Below are positions 31,080 through 33,190 of a stretch of DNA of 33,190 nt, one piece after another; the stretch's first letter is position 1; every line of letters begins with the position of its first letter. The notes under the pieces were generated by a model, which was not told the origin of the DNA, did no database searches, and saw nothing but the letters and a program-made list of their open reading frames with translations. Source of the stretch: Candidatus Methanofastidiosia archaeon (GTDB taxonomy: Archaea > Methanobacteriota_B > Thermococci > Methanofastidiosales > NM3); assembly GCA_016930445.1 (NCBI GenBank), contig JAFGGT010000084.1, positions 1 through 33,190 on the forward strand. Direction: 5' to 3'. The position numbers and the translations under genes were made by a program.

Positions 31080-32510
31080 TCACCTAATCAATAATTGTCC
31101 TGGATTCATTATCCCATTGGGGTCGATCATATCCTTGATATCGCACATGAGTTTTAAGTATCCTTTATCTGCACGCTTGTTGATTTCCACATTGAAGTCA
31201 ACAGGTGGCTTGTATGGGATACCTCCGGCATCAAGAATAGCTCCAAGTGCCTCAACAATTGCCATCTTGGCGTTCTCTGTTTCCTCTGGAGATTGCTTGT
31301 TGATTGGCGTCATTGCCCTAAGCATACCGTAGTGGATGCCCCTGTACATAGTAATACGGGTGGCTGGTGAAAGATTCCTTGCTTTGTAGATCTTCTCCCA
31401 CTTGTTGTAGACCTCTTCCCACTTGTTTGCTGGTGTGAAAGTGCCAGGCCATGATATGCCTCCGCCGGCTTCCTTACAGTAGTTCTTAGTTGAACCTACT
31501 ATCTGTGAGGGCAATTCCGTCCTGCCTCTCTTTGCTTCTTCGGGATACTCGGTAACCTGGACCGTGCTTCCAAGCTCTTGCTGATGCTTTATAACAGTGT
31601 GGAAAGCATCGACCTTTGCCTCAAGCTCCTTCTCAGTGTAACCGTATAGTACAGCATAGCTGTTCCACTTGTGCTGGTCTGCAGGTTTCTCCTTGTATGG
31701 GTATGGTATTGGGACCTGTGACAGCCACCAGTTGACTGCTGTGAGGTCGTCAGCCATCTCATACCTGCCGAACTCGAGCATGTACTTGTACATGTCCCTT
31801 ATTTCCTCTGTAGAACAAGTGACAACATCTACGTAGGGTGGTACTGCAGGTGTATAAACGGCCAATTTCGTAACTATACCGGTCGTTCCAAACCATCCGG
31901 TGAATATGCCGTCCATTCTTGGCAATGGTAAAAATGAGTGCCATGAGTCTTCCTTAATTGCACATGAACCAACTCTACAGACATCCCCAGTAGGGCGTAC
32001 TACTTCCATACTGGTGATCATTTGGCTGTTAAGCCCGTATCTTCCAGACATACCACTGATACCGTGACTGATTGCACACCCAGTGACTGTGCCGGATGGT
32101 GGACCCACTGGCCAGCCAAATCTGAGGCCCCTCTTGTAAAGTTCCTCTGCAAATTGAGCATGAGAAACACCTGGCTCGATTATGGCATATCTTGTCTCTT
32201 CATCAATTCTGATGATTTTATTAAGTCTTCTTAGATCAATTAGCAATGTATTGTCCTTCTTGGGAATACATAGACCACCGATATTCGTGTTCGCTCCTAC
32301 TGGGATCACTGGTGTCTTTGTTTTATTGCAGAGCTTCATTATCTCTACGATCTCTTCGACATTTGCTGGTTGGGCGACATACTGTGGCAACTTGTTCGGA
32401 ACAAAACACATGTCGTATGAATAGGCATACATTATGTGCTTGTCAGAGGTTGCGTGTTCATCGCCGACTATCCCTTTAAGCTCCCCTAAGATATTAGTAT
32501 TTCCTACCAA
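31080..32510 (-). CDS. FAD-linked oxidase (GlcD / D-lactate dehydrogenase type)
   Basis: This 476-residue flavoprotein belongs to the PCMH/vanillyl-alcohol-oxidase superfamily. The FAD-binding region has PVIPVGANTNIGGLCIP near 67-83, IDLRRLNKI near 91 and PPSGTVTGCAISHGISGMSGRYG near 137-159. The C-terminal FAD-linked oxidase domain ends with DPNGIMNPGQLLI. Known relatives oxidise glycolate, D-lactate, other 2-hydroxyacids or aromatic alcohols; the substrate is not readable here. The start is a TTG at 32510, supported by GGAGG about eight bases before it and by a TATA-like CTTTTATAG at 32537-32545. It heads the four-gene oxidase, HdrD-like, ferredoxin and AOR-like operon. Confidence 0.9.
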   Translation of the reverse strand: MVGNTNILGELKGIVGDEHATSDKHIMYAYSYDMCFVPNKLPQYVAQPANVEEIVEIMKLCNKTKTPVIPVGANTNIGGLCIPKKDNTLLIDLRRLNKIIRIDEETRYAIIEPGVSHAQFAEELYKRGLRFGWPVGPPSGTVTGCAISHGISGMSGRYGLNSQMITSMEVVRPTGDVCRVGSCAIKEDSWHSFLPLPRMDGIFTGWFGTTGIVTKLAVYTPAVPPYVDVVTCSTEEIRDMYKYMLEFGRYEMADDLTAVNWWLSQVPIPYPYKEKPADQHKWNSYAVLYGYTEKELEAKVDAFHTVIKHQQELGSTVQVTEYPEEAKRGRTELPSQIVGSTKNYCKEAGGGISWPGTFTPANKWEEVYNKWEKIYKARNLSPATRITMYRGIHYGMLRAMTPINKQSPEETENAKMAIVEALGAILDAGGIPYKPPVDFNVEINKRADKGYLKLMCDIKDMIDPNGIMNPGQLLIR

Positions 32511-32547
32511 ATTCCTTCCTCCTTCATCAAATTATTCGGTAGCTATA
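32511..32547 (-). promoter_or_regulatory. Promoter and Shine-Dalgarno of the FAD-linked oxidase operon
   Basis: On the minus strand CTTTTATAG at 32537-32545 is followed by GGAGG at about 32519-32523 and a TTG start at 32510. The Shine-Dalgarno is what decides the TTG start, since there is no in-frame ATG nearby. Confidence 0.5.
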
Positions 32548-32668
32548 AAAGGACACAAAACTACCGATGACAAAAAATAAAGATAGTAATATAAAAAACT
32601 TTCGTTAATTAAAAATAATTGTTGAAATGGCATCAAAAATAGAATCATATTCTTAAATTTATTCGGTA
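32532..32668. repeat. Ten-base direct repeat TTATTCGGTA
   Basis: TTATTCGGTA occurs at 32532-32541, beside the minus-strand TATA-like box, and again at 32659-32668, between the two dyads of the same intergenic region. Both copies are preceded by an AAATT-type stretch. It may be a regulator half-site; two copies in an AT-rich region could also be chance. Confidence 0.35.
32641..32653. promoter_or_regulatory. Operator-like dyad AGAATcatATTCT, copy 1
   Basis: Five-base arms AGAAT/ATTCT surround a three-base spacer. A second copy lies 45 bases away, centre to centre, in the same divergent region. Confidence 0.45.
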
Positions 32669-32685
32669 TTTCATGCATAAGTATA

Positions 32686-32698
32686 AGAATAATATTCT
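32686..32698. promoter_or_regulatory. Operator-like dyad AGAATaatATTCT, copy 2
   Basis: This copy has the same arms as copy 1 and extends to eight-base arms, ATAAGAAT/ATTCTTAT. It directly abuts the TATA-like TTATATATAA (32701-32710) of the small five-cysteine protein gene, where a bound protein would affect TBP/TFB recruitment. Confidence 0.5.
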
Positions 32699-32764
32699 TA
32701 TTATATATAAATACTAATATTACAGCATAGATAATTTTTTATGATGCAGCTAATTAATTGAATC

Positions 32765-33085
32765 ATGACGATTACTAAAATCAAGCCAGGGGCATGTGGA
32801 TTCAATACCATAATAGAGGCCAAACAGGTCGCTCCCGGTCACGTTTATGTCAAGGTGATATCGGACTGTGAGAGCCTTAATAAGCTGAACATCGGAATAG
32901 TGAACGCAATGGAGGACCTTTTCGGCAAGTTCGAGGACTCGAAGGTATACAAGAGGGCGAATGAATGCATAAAGCACGTGTCATGCCCAGTGCCGTGCGC
33001 GATCCTTAAAACGGTCGAGGTGGAGGCAGAGCTTGCAGTCCCTCGTCAAGTGAGCATTGAGATAGTCAAGGAAGAAGAAAAATAA
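32765..33085 (+). CDS. Small conserved-type five-cysteine protein
   Basis: This 106-residue soluble protein has a beta-rich opening (KIKPGACGFNTIIEA) and five cysteines at C11, C35, C68, C74 and C78, the last three in NECIKHVSCPVPCAILK. The pattern CGF, then a single Cys, then C-x5-C-x3-C, resembles a small family found near anaerobic redox genes (I think DUF6951), but I am not certain and its function is not established. Metal or cluster binding is plausible. The ATG at 32765 lies about 55 bases after a TATA-like TTATATATAA. It is divergent from the FAD-linked oxidase operon across a 254-base regulatory region carrying two operator-like dyads. Confidence 0.75.
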   Translation: MTITKIKPGACGFNTIIEAKQVAPGHVYVKVISDCESLNKLNIGIVNAMEDLFGKFEDSKVYKRANECIKHVSCPVPCAILKTVEVEAELAVPRQVSIEIVKEEEK

Positions 33086-33086
33086 T

Positions 33087-33190
33087 TCAGTGCCTTATCT
33101 CAAAATCGGACATCCCATCATCCAATTCAACATCATTTACGATGACGCTTCTCACAATGGCCATGGAAGGCCCTTCCCACACCCACTTCA
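33087..33190 (-). CDS. 3' end of an unrecognised minus-strand gene
   Basis: The minus strand is open from the window edge to a TGA at 33087-33089 and reads KWVWEGPSMAIVRSVIVNDV, then ends SDFEIRH. Only 34 codons are visible, too few to name a family. It converges with the five-cysteine protein gene with a one-base gap, the close spacing typical of this genome, which supports it being a real gene. Confidence 0.45.
   Translation of the reverse strand, partial: KWVWEGPSMAIVRSVIVNDVELDDGMSDFEIRH

Noticed and set aside
1-33190. CRISPR array, transposon, integrase, phage or plasmid features
   Set aside because: I found no regularly spaced repeats, transposase or integrase motifs, or attachment-type duplications beside the tRNAs.

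Overview
The window looks like a chromosomal segment of an archaeon. It carries ribosomal protein eS1 (S3Ae), initiation factor aIF5A, Nob1, pyruvoyl-dependent arginine decarboxylase, a DUF39 homocysteine-biosynthesis protein and five tRNA genes. Many genes have TATA-like boxes about 25 bases before leaderless starts. A bacterial-type GyrA, a Pol II-like family B polymerase and a complete Hdr/Mvh/Fdh gene set fit an anaerobic euryarchaeote-type lineage. Thermoplasmatota or a relative is my best guess, but it is inferred from gene content only. No methyl-CoM reductase gene is visible, so methanogenesis can neither be claimed nor excluded.

Bases 1-18100 are mostly housekeeping. In order they hold a 5'-truncated Pol II-type polymerase, gyrA, tRNA-Arg(UCG), an atypical flavin disulfide reductase, tRNA-Leu(GAG), a VIT-like membrane protein, a two-gene ABC-2 exporter, tRNA-Arg(UCU) beside the eS1 gene, tRNA-Glu, a lone receiver protein, initiator tRNA-Met, a PRC-barrel protein and a DUF39-ferredoxin protein. 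A minus-strand operon for arginine decarboxylase, an inositol-phosphatase-like enzyme, NAD kinase and Nob1 then diverges from a plus-strand pair for aIF5A and agmatinase. That arrangement places agmatine metabolism beside the hypusine-bearing factor. A 46-residue protein with a hairpin in its upstream region follows, then an overlapping HD-phosphohydrolase / TPD-nuclease pair.

Bases 18200-32510 are an energy-metabolism locus. The plus-strand pair fdhD-like and mobA supplies molybdopterin maturation. Convergent to it, a co-directional minus-strand block runs (in transcription order) FAD-linked oxidase, HdrD/GlcF-like iron-sulfur protein, DmsB-type ferredoxin, a shortened aldehyde:ferredoxin-oxidoreductase-like protein, a terminator/promoter junction, a BPL_N amidotransferase-like protein, hdrC, hdrB, hdrA, mvhD, an FdhB-like protein, fdhA and a duplicated membrane protein. 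The second half reads as a formate-dependent, flavin-bifurcating HdrABC-MvhD-FdhAB complex. The first half reads as a separate flavin/iron-sulfur oxidoreductase of unknown substrate, whose AOR-like subunit has only two cysteines and so cannot carry the usual AOR cluster.

The last 680 bases hold an AT-rich divergent intergenic region with two copies of an operator-like dyad, a small five-cysteine protein, and the 3' end of an unrecognised minus-strand gene. I saw no CRISPR array, insertion sequence, integrase or rRNA gene.
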